Of a stretch of 64,000 bases of DNA, positions 26,501 through 33,235 are shown one piece after another. The notes beneath the pieces were generated by a model. That model had not been told where the DNA came from, searched no databases, and saw only the letters and a list, made by a program, of their open reading frames with translations. Position numbers and translations under genes: made by a program. Origin of the DNA: Paenibacillus sp. FSL H7-0331 (GTDB taxonomy: Bacteria; Bacillota; Bacilli; Paenibacillales; NBRC-103111); NCBI RefSeq assembly GCF_001956045.1, contig NZ_MRTH01000024.1, positions 1 to 64,000 on the forward strand, given 5' to 3'. Within the stretch, counting starts at the first letter, position 1, and every line of letters starts with the position of its first letter.

Positions 26501-27714
26501 GACCCCTTGATCGAATCGATCAGCACCTTCACCTTGTAGCCTTTGCCCACCAACGGAGTAGCGAAGCTCACAACAAGCCTGTCATTTTGTATGGATACGC
26601 TGTCCCCGGCTGCTAAGTCGCTATAGATGGACCCGTTATTGGAGGAAAGTTTGACATTCATTTTGTTGGATACCGCATCACCGCTATGCCATGCAATGGC
26701 TTTATCGAAGCTCAATGTAATGCTTTCTCCATCAGCACTCATCTCGGCGCCAAGCATACCGGGTGGATTCAGGTCCTCCTGCCCAACCAGGCTGCCTGTG
26801 ACGGTTTCGGTCGTCTTGGTATTGTTGTACCTATCCTTCAGGCTGCCTCCCAAAAGCTTCAGCTTGTTCAGACCGCCCTGAAGCGGCGATTGCAAGGAAA
26901 TGATCATGTTATTGCCGCTCAGACTTACCGTATCGCCCGGACCGAGGGAGGAAAAGGTTGTACCGTTGGTCGACAGCAGGACTTTGCTTTTCAAATTGTC
27001 CCCTGTGTCATCAAACAACGGTTCATTGAATTGGACTGTAATGTCGCGAAATCCGGCTCCAACCAAAGCAGATTGGAATAAGGGTGCCGTTGTATCGTAA
27101 GTAATGTCCAGATGCGGTTTGCGACTGGACACGGTAGCTTCCTTCGCATATATGTTCTTTAAGGATACCTCGCCGACAAGGGCCAGACTGGCAAGGCCGT
27201 CTCCCGACTTTTGCTGGCGAATGTAATCGGTAATGTCAACGCCGTATTCCACATAAGTGCCTGCCGCCTGTGACGGCAGCGTCAAGGTGCCGATTAATGC
27301 GCCCAGCGCCGGCTGATTGTTCCAGGTAAGTCCCGGAGTCGTTTCGGCCCAGCTATCATCTGCAATCGCATAGACGGATACCGTTACGGGGGTCGAATTC
27401 GGTGAAGCGCTTACAAAAAGCTGCGCACTTTCAATATTGGCATTTACCGATGCAAGGTCGAATCGCAAGAAAGGTCTTTTGGTATTTGTGGGCGATTCGA
27501 TTATGGACAATTGGTACGTTCCGTTCATATTCGTGTATGTCGTAGCAGGATTTTGACTGTCAACGGCGGCGTCCGCTTGCGGATACAATTTAACCGGGGC
27601 CGCTTGGACGGTCGGGGGAGAGAAAAACATATACCCGCTGAAGGCACCTATAATCTGTAAAAAAATGATTAAGCTGCCGATACTTCTTCGTAATCTTCGC
27701 TTAAGCAAATTCAT
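20590..27714 (-). CDS. Giant S-layer-anchored multidomain protein with an unassigned helical domain
   Basis: 2374 residues: signal peptide 1-38; DNRLRE/CBM96-type beta domains at 41-207 and 426-587; five SwmB/Ig-like repeats (208-310, 315-422, 588-692, 694-798, 802-908). A helical domain at about 918-1292 is followed by two concanavalin/LamG-like domains (1293-1480, 1660-1842), fibronectin-III-like modules (about 1484-1656 and 1844-1932), a cadherin-like sandwich (1943-2037), a ZU5-like domain (about 2055-2190) and three SLH repeats (2197-2370). The SLH repeats hold it on the cell wall; the sandwich domains look glycan-binding. The helical domain (NFWEPNMTLLYAS, DGDYMGKLGMEHEFDSTDASGPRESS) resembles an alpha/alpha-toroid lyase or hydrolase in layout, but I recognise no family. 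It is the last gene of locus B, suggesting it is the surface enzyme supplying that importer. Confidence 0.9.
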   Translation of the reverse strand: MNLLKRRLRRSIGSLIIFLQIIGAFSGYMFFSPPTVQAAPVKLYPQADAAVDSQNPATTYTNMNGTYQLSIIESPTNTKRPFLRFDLASVNANIESAQLFVSASPNSTPVTVSVYAIADDSWAETTPGLTWNNQPALGALIGTLTLPSQAAGTYVEYGVDITDYIRQQKSGDGLASLALVGEVSLKNIYAKEATVSSRKPHLDITYDTTAPLFQSALVGAGFRDITVQFNEPLFDDTGDNLKSKVLLSTNGTTFSSLGPGDTVSLSGNNMIISLQSPLQGGLNKLKLLGGSLKDRYNNTKTTETVTGSLVGQEDLNPPGMLGAEMSADGESITLSFDKAIAWHSGDAVSNKMNVKLSSNNGSIYSDLAAGDSVSIQNDRLVVSFATPLVGKGYKVKVLIDSIKGSSNNRVLSGETVTEALMGRVVKTVLSASADAHVNSGASTVGTNYGSQTAMELKEGGTTYNRRIFLKFNVGDIGVLNSAWLRLYFPDADTTAQQLKLYAVTDDSWSETGITYNNQPSYSTVVSSVYVGGVNGWYQWNVTDYVNQQKSADGTVSFMLMGSNSSKYRTVSSKESGANKPQLVVEYDVAPPELIQSQVSFENKVIQLQFNEYVKVAAAEQNALKQAIALARDGSHFAPLAAGDTVTMNGSTLTVSLANRLDIPGARIRLEGGSLKDWAENVMGSAQMMTDLVYDAAAPVLNPVAMLDAANQEIKITGMEPLYSCLSDPEELKAAIRFAIDGNTYQPLGQHDSVTVSGGNLVVHLAQKVSGTSSRIRVAANTVKDEAGNAVSTEFTSEAITADSMPPQLLIGYAVNLNKKIVLAFNETIKAASTNLEELKASLQISTNGGVTYQPLGSDDSVQISGSSLTINKKEPITGTANRVSISAGMIQDQVDNVLTAATETTDIAAGRTDYPYAPPSSETLERALIDSANIVFSNKDAAQGSTSELTGSKSFEVIAISVMSGNNDPKLVERCVRIIRKMLTNEVNMPNLQGGLDSRGQSSMVSSIALLWNNQEVMSRLTEAEKSQLVTFFKAALISTAFTSSDYDQNDNKRSGSRLAMNGDPNTYTSNPNFWEPNMTLLYASAFVLGTENVKAILQNYDHMAFIQELANKGLTSIKSCYEKTTGFGTLTAKAARVEGIVKSDLWSFRTISMDAFLANPMKLHAQTQQSTWDRYAEDGDYMGKLGMEHEFDSTDASGPRESSTYAVLGIDPSLQNRALMDYFGYWNARGSEALRDQVDMLQKVGVSDYYAKTINGYYSQSRGGTKTEHFTGDVYTIDTLISIGGLIPALFHDTFDYTADSYSALTDEWILGNGNWSIKQDIIIPYNIKSPLTTVEGAKESDEEERLLQETSGGYASAFTKKSYSNVSFLAWVRMNTPGEIGIMGRVQDANNGYLLTYANGSLAIKKKSGGTTTTLIEKPYTLQTGVSYRFRGVFTGSNIEFYINGSKELSITDTAFSSGGIGVFSNQASGKFDGILVQPTSMPEPVLNTIGIGDEQVTLHFTGVEGALYYYIRYGTEPGRYTHTIKTISTAPIVTGLTNNISYFFAVSAVGTLGESAKSAELLMTPRAATAVSPKLKNLVADGNKIIVDFTTDSVNTSYVIQYGNASGEYKYKVERVTGSPWVIPVAISQMPNYVVVVPWNENGAGTPSNEMAVVPNDTILLKDDFNDGSYLEDWQLSAGTFSVDLVDGDYRLKSAANNPDRIFVAQGFHWKDYSIATKVEITNPFATTCEEYLLGRYLDYNNYYLLGYKYDQVQNKEFIAIRKKVAGTTTTISQKEFPIAPNREHLFKATFEGNEIKLYVDGILVVEVTDSDLSVGTAGILSGKAVTFYDDYTVELLNGMETPTIENAKADDGKAFISFTPVSGAEGYRVKYGEQSHRYTEQKMVTEYAYAPVEITGLVNGKTYYVTVSAYDAELEGGNAVEFSVTLPPVTPPTPLSSNADLSDLALSGGTLSPAFTAEGLSYSAGVTYDVSSITVKATASDSNATIKLNGAAVASGQPSGAISLNVGGNLINIVVTAQDGKEKTYALAVTRAASTSRSTSSGGGASGTISNNTVTSTDGTLTLQVGKSGEVSLGDVIKILIPADAFGKELKLTITKVADTQDLITNKDVLVSSVFEILKNFPENFSKEITLTFTFDLVDNQKPSVFYYDETKQMWVGIGGEVNGNTITVKVNHFTKFAVFGESQGADTKPTINFSDISGHWAEGNIKQAVSSGVVSGYEDGTFKPDRTVTRAEFAVMLMNVLRPQGDGVALTFTDKAKIGTWAQKSVAQAVSAGITTGYEDGSFRPDAQITRPEMAVMIAKATGQSSAAAAATDFADDKGIPDWAKGAVAAMKKLSIIEGKGTNQFAPADKTTRAEAVTVLLKMQVQKSK

Positions 27715-27813
27715 CGACCTCCTATTTTTTTGCTCAAAATAAATCGTGCCGCACCTCGCAGGGAAGTACCCTTCGAGATTGCGGACACGTATCTATTCCT
27801 CTTGGGCAGTGCA

Positions 27814-28029
27814 CTACATCTTTCTTTGCATGTCCAAGGTAATTCGATGTTCCATCAGACGATACCTTTTCCGGTAGTCATCATACATGTCAATGATACC
27901 CGCCTCCGATCCAGTGAAGCTGCACTTCATACAACTGTAAACTTCGCCTGTCTGCTTGAGGTATACATCGTTTGCGCCAAACAGGCATAATGGACAACGG
28001 TACATTAATTTTTTCGGATGGTTAGACAT
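27814..28029 (-). CDS. 71-residue zinc-ribbon-like protein
   Basis: Two Cys pairs, CPLC (about residue 12) and CMKC (about 33), are spaced as in a zinc ribbon and followed by a basic helical tail. The ATG at 28029 has a perfect AAGGAGG 7 nt upstream inside the preceding gene, and the two genes overlap by 25 nt, so it is translationally coupled. A small metal-binding protein between a sugar operon's unknown genes and a giant exoprotein is unusual. A regulatory or chaperone role is possible but not shown. Confidence 0.7.
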   Translation of the reverse strand: MSNHPKKLMYRCPLCLFGANDVYLKQTGEVYSCMKCSFTGSEAGIIDMYDDYRKRYRLMEHRITLDMQRKM

Positions 28030-28880
28030 GTTACGGCCTCCTTCCGATTCTCGGAAAGCTCATAGTGGAGTTTCAACGAGTAATACGGATTAAACAGGTG
28101 GCCTTCAGCTGCCTCGGCCGATAATGCCGTTCCTTCAGCAGGTTCCAGCGAAATGTACGTTTGGATTGGAGGAATGCTGGCGGATGCCTTCGTACCATTA
28201 GGGACCTGAATCCATTCTGAATTGTAATCGTAAACCAGCTCTTTTCGGTCGTCCCCTTCAACTTCCAGTATAATTCCATGCAAATCCTCCGAATACTCCG
28301 TAAATCCATAGCATCCTTTGAAATACTCCTGAATGCCGATTTTAGCCGCCTGGTCGGAAGTACGCACAAGCTTTCGTCTAATCATTATGATTCCGTTGGG
28401 ATAAAACTCATAGATGGTTTCGATATCTACCTGTAAACCATTCTTGAACGATAAAGATGCGGGCGTGAGACGAACCTTCGTCACCTCATCACTGCGTTCA
28501 ACAGCGGCAACCTTGGTGCTGCAATAGCATAGGTCCAGCTTTTCTTCCCCGTTCAAAACAAACAGGGTTGTCCTCGCTCCGTCATCGGCAGAGTGATGCT
28601 GTGCCCCCGACCGAAGCTGGGATTGAATGATATACGGGTAGGATGCAATTTCTCTCATCGGAGAATCCGGCCCCGAATGAGCCGCGAATCGTCCGGCGTA
28701 AGGCCTGATATCGCCGATGGACCCGCCTTGATTCGAATCGATCAATACTCTGAAATAAGGATCGATATACCAGAAGTAATGTTTTCCTGAACCAAACAAA
28801 ATTTCCTTGCCTAAAGCCACATTAGGCTTGCCTATAGGAATGTTGTCCCGGAACCAGTCCCCGAATTCTTTCATATACAT
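28005..28880 (-). CDS. Hypothetical 291-residue beta-rich protein, possibly the C-terminal half of a split gene
   Basis: The product is rich in beta strands with many aromatic residues (KHYFWYIDPYFRVLIDSNQGGS, YEFYPNGIIMIRRKLVRT, YFKGCYGFTEYSED), reminiscent of the beta-sandwich of carbohydrate-active enzymes such as lyases or DUF2264/heparinase-associated domains. No signal peptide is present and no family is recognised. Its ATG overlaps the stop of the upstream ORF (ATGTATATGA) and has no ribosome binding site. The last residues of the upstream product (DYNDGYSFWI) could run directly into YMKEFGDWFRDN here, so one ancestral ORF of about 540 residues is plausible. Confidence 0.6.
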   Translation of the reverse strand: MYMKEFGDWFRDNIPIGKPNVALGKEILFGSGKHYFWYIDPYFRVLIDSNQGGSIGDIRPYAGRFAAHSGPDSPMREIASYPYIIQSQLRSGAQHHSADDGARTTLFVLNGEEKLDLCYCSTKVAAVERSDEVTKVRLTPASLSFKNGLQVDIETIYEFYPNGIIMIRRKLVRTSDQAAKIGIQEYFKGCYGFTEYSEDLHGIILEVEGDDRKELVYDYNSEWIQVPNGTKASASIPPIQTYISLEPAEGTALSAEAAEGHLFNPYYSLKLHYELSENRKEAVTCLTIRKN

Positions 28881-29626
28881 ATCCAGAACGAGTACCCATC
28901 ATTGTAATCCTCTTGCATCCGGTACTGGTCGACCAGATTGAAGTCGTAGTCATGGCTCAGACCTTTATTCGCCAGACCTCGCTGCACATTGGCGGGATGG
29001 CTTGCAAAAAAATCATTTCTGCCTTCATAAGCCAGCACCAGATCCCGGCTTAAGTGCGGAATGGCGACAAGTCCCGCCCAGTCTTCTTCATTCGCCGCTG
29101 GCCGGAAGGAATGGCCTTTTCCCGGATACCAAGGTCCCCACGATACGCCTTCGGAGAACAGATACCAAGAATTGTTGCACCCATGAAAAATTTTCGTTCC
29201 TTCTTCGAAGCAGCTTGCCGTTACCGTTGTCGTACCAGGACTTAGCTCTTTCACGATTTCCATGGACAAAGCGTCCAACAGATAGCTTCCAATCGAAACC
29301 GGCTCACACCCGAGCTTGGTGCGGAAAAGCTGGAGCGCGTATTCCAGCGATTTGCGCTTGTTCTCCTCGCTTGCCAGCCAAAAGGGGGTATTCCCCCCCC
29401 ATCCCGGCTTATTGATCCGCCAAAGCCATAACGCAAGCTCATCTCCATAATCGCGATGATACTGCTTGATTTCTTCAACCATTTCGTCATCCTCTAGGGA
29501 GGAAACGGGGATCATCAAGGTAATCTTCAGATTCAACTTGTGGCCATATTCCTGCTGCAGCTTATAGAACGGATAATTTTTTCCCGTTTCCGGCCGATGG
29601 ATTACATTTAATAACATATTACTCAC
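28871..29626 (-). CDS. Hypothetical 251-residue barrel-like protein, possible polysaccharide deacetylase relative
   Basis: The N-terminus has a strand-helix alternation (KITLMIPVSSL, EIKQYHRDYGDELALWLWRI) like NodB-type or other distorted TIM barrels. Then come SIGSYLLDALSMEIVKEL and TASCFEEGTKIFHGCNNSWYL. The characteristic NodB metal-binding Asp/His motif is not clearly present, so I do not assign an activity. A run of eight C at 29393-29400 lies inside the gene. Its stop overlaps the next ORF by 10 nt without a ribosome binding site, which may reflect a frameshift in one longer gene. It sits directly after the binding-protein gene of locus B. Confidence 0.55.
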   Translation of the reverse strand: MSNMLLNVIHRPETGKNYPFYKLQQEYGHKLNLKITLMIPVSSLEDDEMVEEIKQYHRDYGDELALWLWRINKPGWGGNTPFWLASEENKRKSLEYALQLFRTKLGCEPVSIGSYLLDALSMEIVKELSPGTTTVTASCFEEGTKIFHGCNNSWYLFSEGVSWGPWYPGKGHSFRPAANEEDWAGLVAIPHLSRDLVLAYEGRNDFFASHPANVQRGLANKGLSHDYDFNLVDQYRMQEDYNDGYSFWICI

Positions 29627-29654
29627 CCTTATGCTTCATGATTTCAGACCTAGC

Positions 29655-31217
29655 CTAGCTTCTCAGATACCGTTGGTACGCATCGTTATAAATTTTAACG
29701 ATATCGTCCATCCCCATATCCTTTAACGTTTTCAAATAAGAGTCAAAGCTGGCGTCCACTTGTTCAACGCCCATGATCCACTTCTGTTCCTTCTCCATAA
29801 TAAAAGTTTCAATCGATGACCATTTTTGGCTAATGATTTTTTGTTCTGCTTCGTTAAAGGTCAACTGAGGGAACAAGGGAAGCAGCGTCTTGTTATTGAT
29901 GTACATGTTGACGCCATCCTTGGCTATCGGATTCATCCACTGCTGTTCATAGAAAAAGTCCTGATTAACGCCAATCTCAATCTGTGCCCCTACTTCCACG
30001 AGTTGGTTCAGAACCGACTTTTCGTTTTTCAGCACTTCATCCTTGAAGATCGGCTTGCCGTTGACCATGTTATAATGGGTTCCTTCCAACCCGAAGTTAT
30101 TTAAGCGCCGTCCTTCTTCCGTAAACCAGAAGTCGAAATATTTCATGGTTTCTATCGCATGCTTGTTAGCAGACGAAATCCCCCAGCCACGAGCGACAAG
30201 CAGCGGTCGGCTTTGTTCTTCTTTCACCTTTCCGTTTATATCCGCTGGCGGCATAAACGGAACGAATTGAATCGACGGCACGCTCTTTTTGACCGTATCA
30301 TTGTAGGAAGCCGTGCTGCCAAACCAATCGTGAGTCGAACCTCCCGTGTTGTTGCCCAGAAGAACATCCCTTGCTTTGGAGCCACGGGTATAAATTTCGT
30401 TATCGATGAGCCCTTCTTTGTACCATTTGGCAATGTTGCTCATGGCTGTCTTGTATTCTTTCTCGTATTTACCGAAATGAACTTTTCCGTCCTGTTCATA
30501 CCAGACCGATCGGGCTCCGAACAATTGGGCCAGTTCGATAACACCGGCCTTATTCCGGTTAAAATAAGGAATTTCATCCTTCAATCCGTTGCCATTCGGG
30601 TCCTGGTTTTTAAATGCGGTTAATGTTTTGTAATACTCATCCACTGTTTTAGGAAACGGCAATCCGAGCTTATCAAGCCAATCCTTGCGGATAAAAAATC
30701 CGCTGGATGCTTCGCCATCTGCAACAAACGGGATATAGTACAGCTTGCCATCCGACGCAACGGAGCCTTTTCTGACCCAGTCATTGTCGTCCAAAAATTT
30801 CTTCAAATGCGGCGCATGCTGTTTGATCAAGTCATCCAGAGGCACTAAAGCTCCCTGAAGCGCCGCTTTGTTCATGTCATCCTTACTTCCGTGAATGATA
30901 TCAGGCAGATTGCCTGAAACCAGCATGATATTGAAGGTTTCCTTGCTGTTTGTCGCTGTTGGGGAAGCGGTTCCCTTCAATGTCACATGGGTCAGTTCTG
31001 CTGCTTTGGCGAAAACAGGGGAGTTATTATCAAAAACACGGGAGTCGTTATAATGCAAATGAATTTTTAGCTCCAACGGAGTTTTACTGGTTGCTCCCGA
31101 ATTGTCGGTGTCTGCCTCCGCTATGCCTTGCTGTTTAGGGCTGTTGGAGCAGCCTGCTGCCAGCGCTGCTACTAGCGTTGAACAAAGTGCGATTTTTGCA
31201 AGCTTTTTTCCGTGCAT
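29655..31217 (-). CDS. Solute-binding lipoprotein of the locus B importer
   Basis: The signal peptide ends in LAAGC, a clear lipobox, followed by a Gly/Ser/Thr linker and an LplA-type binding domain of about 490 residues. It includes a DPNGNGLKDEIPY calcium loop near residue 210. It should bind an oligosaccharide released outside the cell and hand it to the permeases encoded just upstream at 31244-33032. The start is the ATG at 31217, one codon inside the longest frame. Confidence 0.92.
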   Translation of the reverse strand: MHGKKLAKIALCSTLVAALAAGCSNSPKQQGIAEADTDNSGATSKTPLELKIHLHYNDSRVFDNNSPVFAKAAELTHVTLKGTASPTATNSKETFNIMLVSGNLPDIIHGSKDDMNKAALQGALVPLDDLIKQHAPHLKKFLDDNDWVRKGSVASDGKLYYIPFVADGEASSGFFIRKDWLDKLGLPFPKTVDEYYKTLTAFKNQDPNGNGLKDEIPYFNRNKAGVIELAQLFGARSVWYEQDGKVHFGKYEKEYKTAMSNIAKWYKEGLIDNEIYTRGSKARDVLLGNNTGGSTHDWFGSTASYNDTVKKSVPSIQFVPFMPPADINGKVKEEQSRPLLVARGWGISSANKHAIETMKYFDFWFTEEGRRLNNFGLEGTHYNMVNGKPIFKDEVLKNEKSVLNQLVEVGAQIEIGVNQDFFYEQQWMNPIAKDGVNMYINNKTLLPLFPQLTFNEAEQKIISQKWSSIETFIMEKEQKWIMGVEQVDASFDSYLKTLKDMGMDDIVKIYNDAYQRYLRS

Positions 31218-31243
31218 CAAAGTACATCTTTCCTTCCGTATGT

Positions 31244-32122
31244 TTATTCTTTAATTGAACCGACCATAATTCCCTGGACAAAAAACTTCTGAATGTACGG
31301 ATATACAAGTACCATCGGCAAAATGGCAACGATAATCGTGGCATATATAATCGTTTCCTTCGCTATATCCACTGGCCCGCCGTTGTCCAGCATACTGTTC
31401 ACATTCATTTCGACAATCATCTTCTTGAGCAGCACCTGCAGAGGTATCTTGCTTTGGTCTGTGAGCAAAATCATCGACCAGAAATACGCGTTCCATCTCC
31501 CCACCGCATAAAAGAGACCTACGGTAATCAGAGCCGGAACAGATAACGGAATGTAAATCCTACACATAATGCCCCAGTCGTTGGCGCCGTCCACCCTTGC
31601 CGCCTCCTCCAGCGAGTCCGGCACACTAGTGAAAAAGGTGCGGAGCAGAAATACGTTAAAGGTAGTGATCGCAAAAGCGATGATAATCCCGAACCGGCTG
31701 TTCAACAAGCCCAAATCCCGCAGATTCAGGTAATACGGAATCATGCCGGCGGCCCCGCTCATATTGATCCACATGGTAAAAGCAATAATGAAATTAATAA
31801 CGGTAACGCCAATCAAACGCTTCTTTGATAAGGAATAGGCTCCCAGAATCGTCAGCATCAAGCTGACCATCGTTCCGACCAACGTATAGAAAATCGTATT
31901 GGCATATCCGAGCCAAATCCCATTCTCGGCCAGAACGGTCCGATAGGCTGTGAACGTCACGTCCTTCGGAAAAAGAAGCACATTTCCCTTCACAACCTGC
32001 TCAGGACTACTGATGGAGGCCGACAGCACATAGAGAAATGGATACAAAGCGGCTACTGCGGTCAAGCTTAATAAGACATAATTAAATCCAGAAAACCATT
32101 TTTCACCACGAGTTAGCTTCAT
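31244..32122 (-). CDS. Carbohydrate ABC transporter permease, YtcP-like
   Basis: The product has six membrane helices, the EEAARVDGANDWGIMCRIYIPLSVPA coupling loop and the FFVQGIMVGSIKE tail. Partner of the LplB-like permease 10 nt upstream. GGTAGGTG precedes the ATG at 32122. It forms half of the locus B membrane channel. Confidence 0.93.
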   Translation of the reverse strand: MKLTRGEKWFSGFNYVLLSLTAVAALYPFLYVLSASISSPEQVVKGNVLLFPKDVTFTAYRTVLAENGIWLGYANTIFYTLVGTMVSLMLTILGAYSLSKKRLIGVTVINFIIAFTMWINMSGAAGMIPYYLNLRDLGLLNSRFGIIIAFAITTFNVFLLRTFFTSVPDSLEEAARVDGANDWGIMCRIYIPLSVPALITVGLFYAVGRWNAYFWSMILLTDQSKIPLQVLLKKMIVEMNVNSMLDNGGPVDIAKETIIYATIIVAILPMVLVYPYIQKFFVQGIMVGSIKE

Positions 32123-32132
32123 GCTGTTTCAC

Positions 32133-33032
32133 CTACCATAATCCAGTATTCGTAAATGTCTTGCTCAGCTTGTTGGCGCCAATGACGAGAATAAAGGCAA
32201 TCGCGGCATTAAACAAACCGATTGCAGTAGCCAAATCATAATGCCCCTCCTGAAGCCCGGCGCGATACGTATAGGTGCTAATAACATCGGAGGTTTCATA
32301 CGTAACGGGTTGATACAAGAGAATAATGGCTTCATAGCTGACGTCCATAATGTGACCGACCTTCATGATCAACAAAATCATGATCGTAGGCAGGATGCCT
32401 GGAAGGGTGATATGCCACATCTGGCGGCCCTTATTAGCGCCATCGATTACTGCGGCTTCATACAGTTGGGGATTAATTCCCGACAACGCTGCGAAATAGA
32501 CAATGGAGCTAAAGCCCGCTTCCTTCCAAATATCAAAGGTCAGCACGAAAATCGACCGAAAATACTCCGGAACAGTTAAAAAGTAAACCTTTGACCCGCC
32601 TAATTTATCCATGATAAGGTTAATCACACCGTTGTTGGGCGCCAAGAAATTAGTTACAATTCCCGCCACAATCACCACCGAAATAAAATGGGGTAAATAC
32701 GTAAAGGTCTGTACGGTTCTCCGAAAAATGACATTCTTCGCTTCATTCATCAAAAGAGCAAGAACAATCGGTATTGGAAATGCAAACAAGAGACTGTACA
32801 AGCTAAGCATCAAGGTATTGACTAAAACTCGGGTGAAGTAAGGGCTTCCAAGAAATACTTTAAAATGCTCCAGACCAACCCATGGACTGTCGGCAATGCC
32901 GCGAAACAGCAAAAAATCCTTAAATGCAATTTGCAGGCCATACATAGGTTTGAAAATAAATAACGCGTACCAGAGTAAAAATGGAATCAGAAATACATAT
33001 AACAGGTAATCTCTTCGAATTTGTCTTAGCAT
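32133..33032 (-). CDS. Carbohydrate ABC transporter permease, LplB-like
   Basis: The 299-residue product has the LplB family start (short basic N-terminus, then LYVFLIPFLLWYALFIFKPMYG), the YEAAVIDGANKGRQMWHITLPGI coupling loop and six helices. It is the first gene of the locus B transport operon. The operon then continues through the YtcP-like permease, the binding protein, the unknown ORFs and the giant exoprotein. Confidence 0.93.
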   Translation of the reverse strand: MLRQIRRDYLLYVFLIPFLLWYALFIFKPMYGLQIAFKDFLLFRGIADSPWVGLEHFKVFLGSPYFTRVLVNTLMLSLYSLLFAFPIPIVLALLMNEAKNVIFRRTVQTFTYLPHFISVVIVAGIVTNFLAPNNGVINLIMDKLGGSKVYFLTVPEYFRSIFVLTFDIWKEAGFSSIVYFAALSGINPQLYEAAVIDGANKGRQMWHITLPGILPTIMILLIMKVGHIMDVSYEAIILLYQPVTYETSDVISTYTYRAGLQEGHYDLATAIGLFNAAIAFILVIGANKLSKTFTNTGLW

Positions 33033-33190
33033 GGCTGCAACACTTCCCTCAATCCTTTATCTAATCATTTATAGGTATCGAGCCCGATGACTGCATTCTA
33101 GCATAGCCCTTTTACGTTTAAAACAATCGTTTTCTGCGTCCTTAACAATAACGGATATTCGCTCCTCCTCTTATCAATTTCGTACATCTA

Positions 33191-33227
33191 ACAAAAACGA
33201 ACCTTTCCGTGTTCAGAAAGATTCGTT
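33191..33227 (-). terminator. Terminator after the membrane AraC regulator
   Basis: The minus strand reads AACGAATCTTTC, an 8-nt loop, GAAAGGTTCGTT, then TTTTGTT. The 12-bp stem has one mismatch. It separates the regulator gene from the transport operon, so the latter needs its own promoter in 33033-33190. Confidence 0.8.
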
Positions 33228-33235
33228 GGTCCGAA

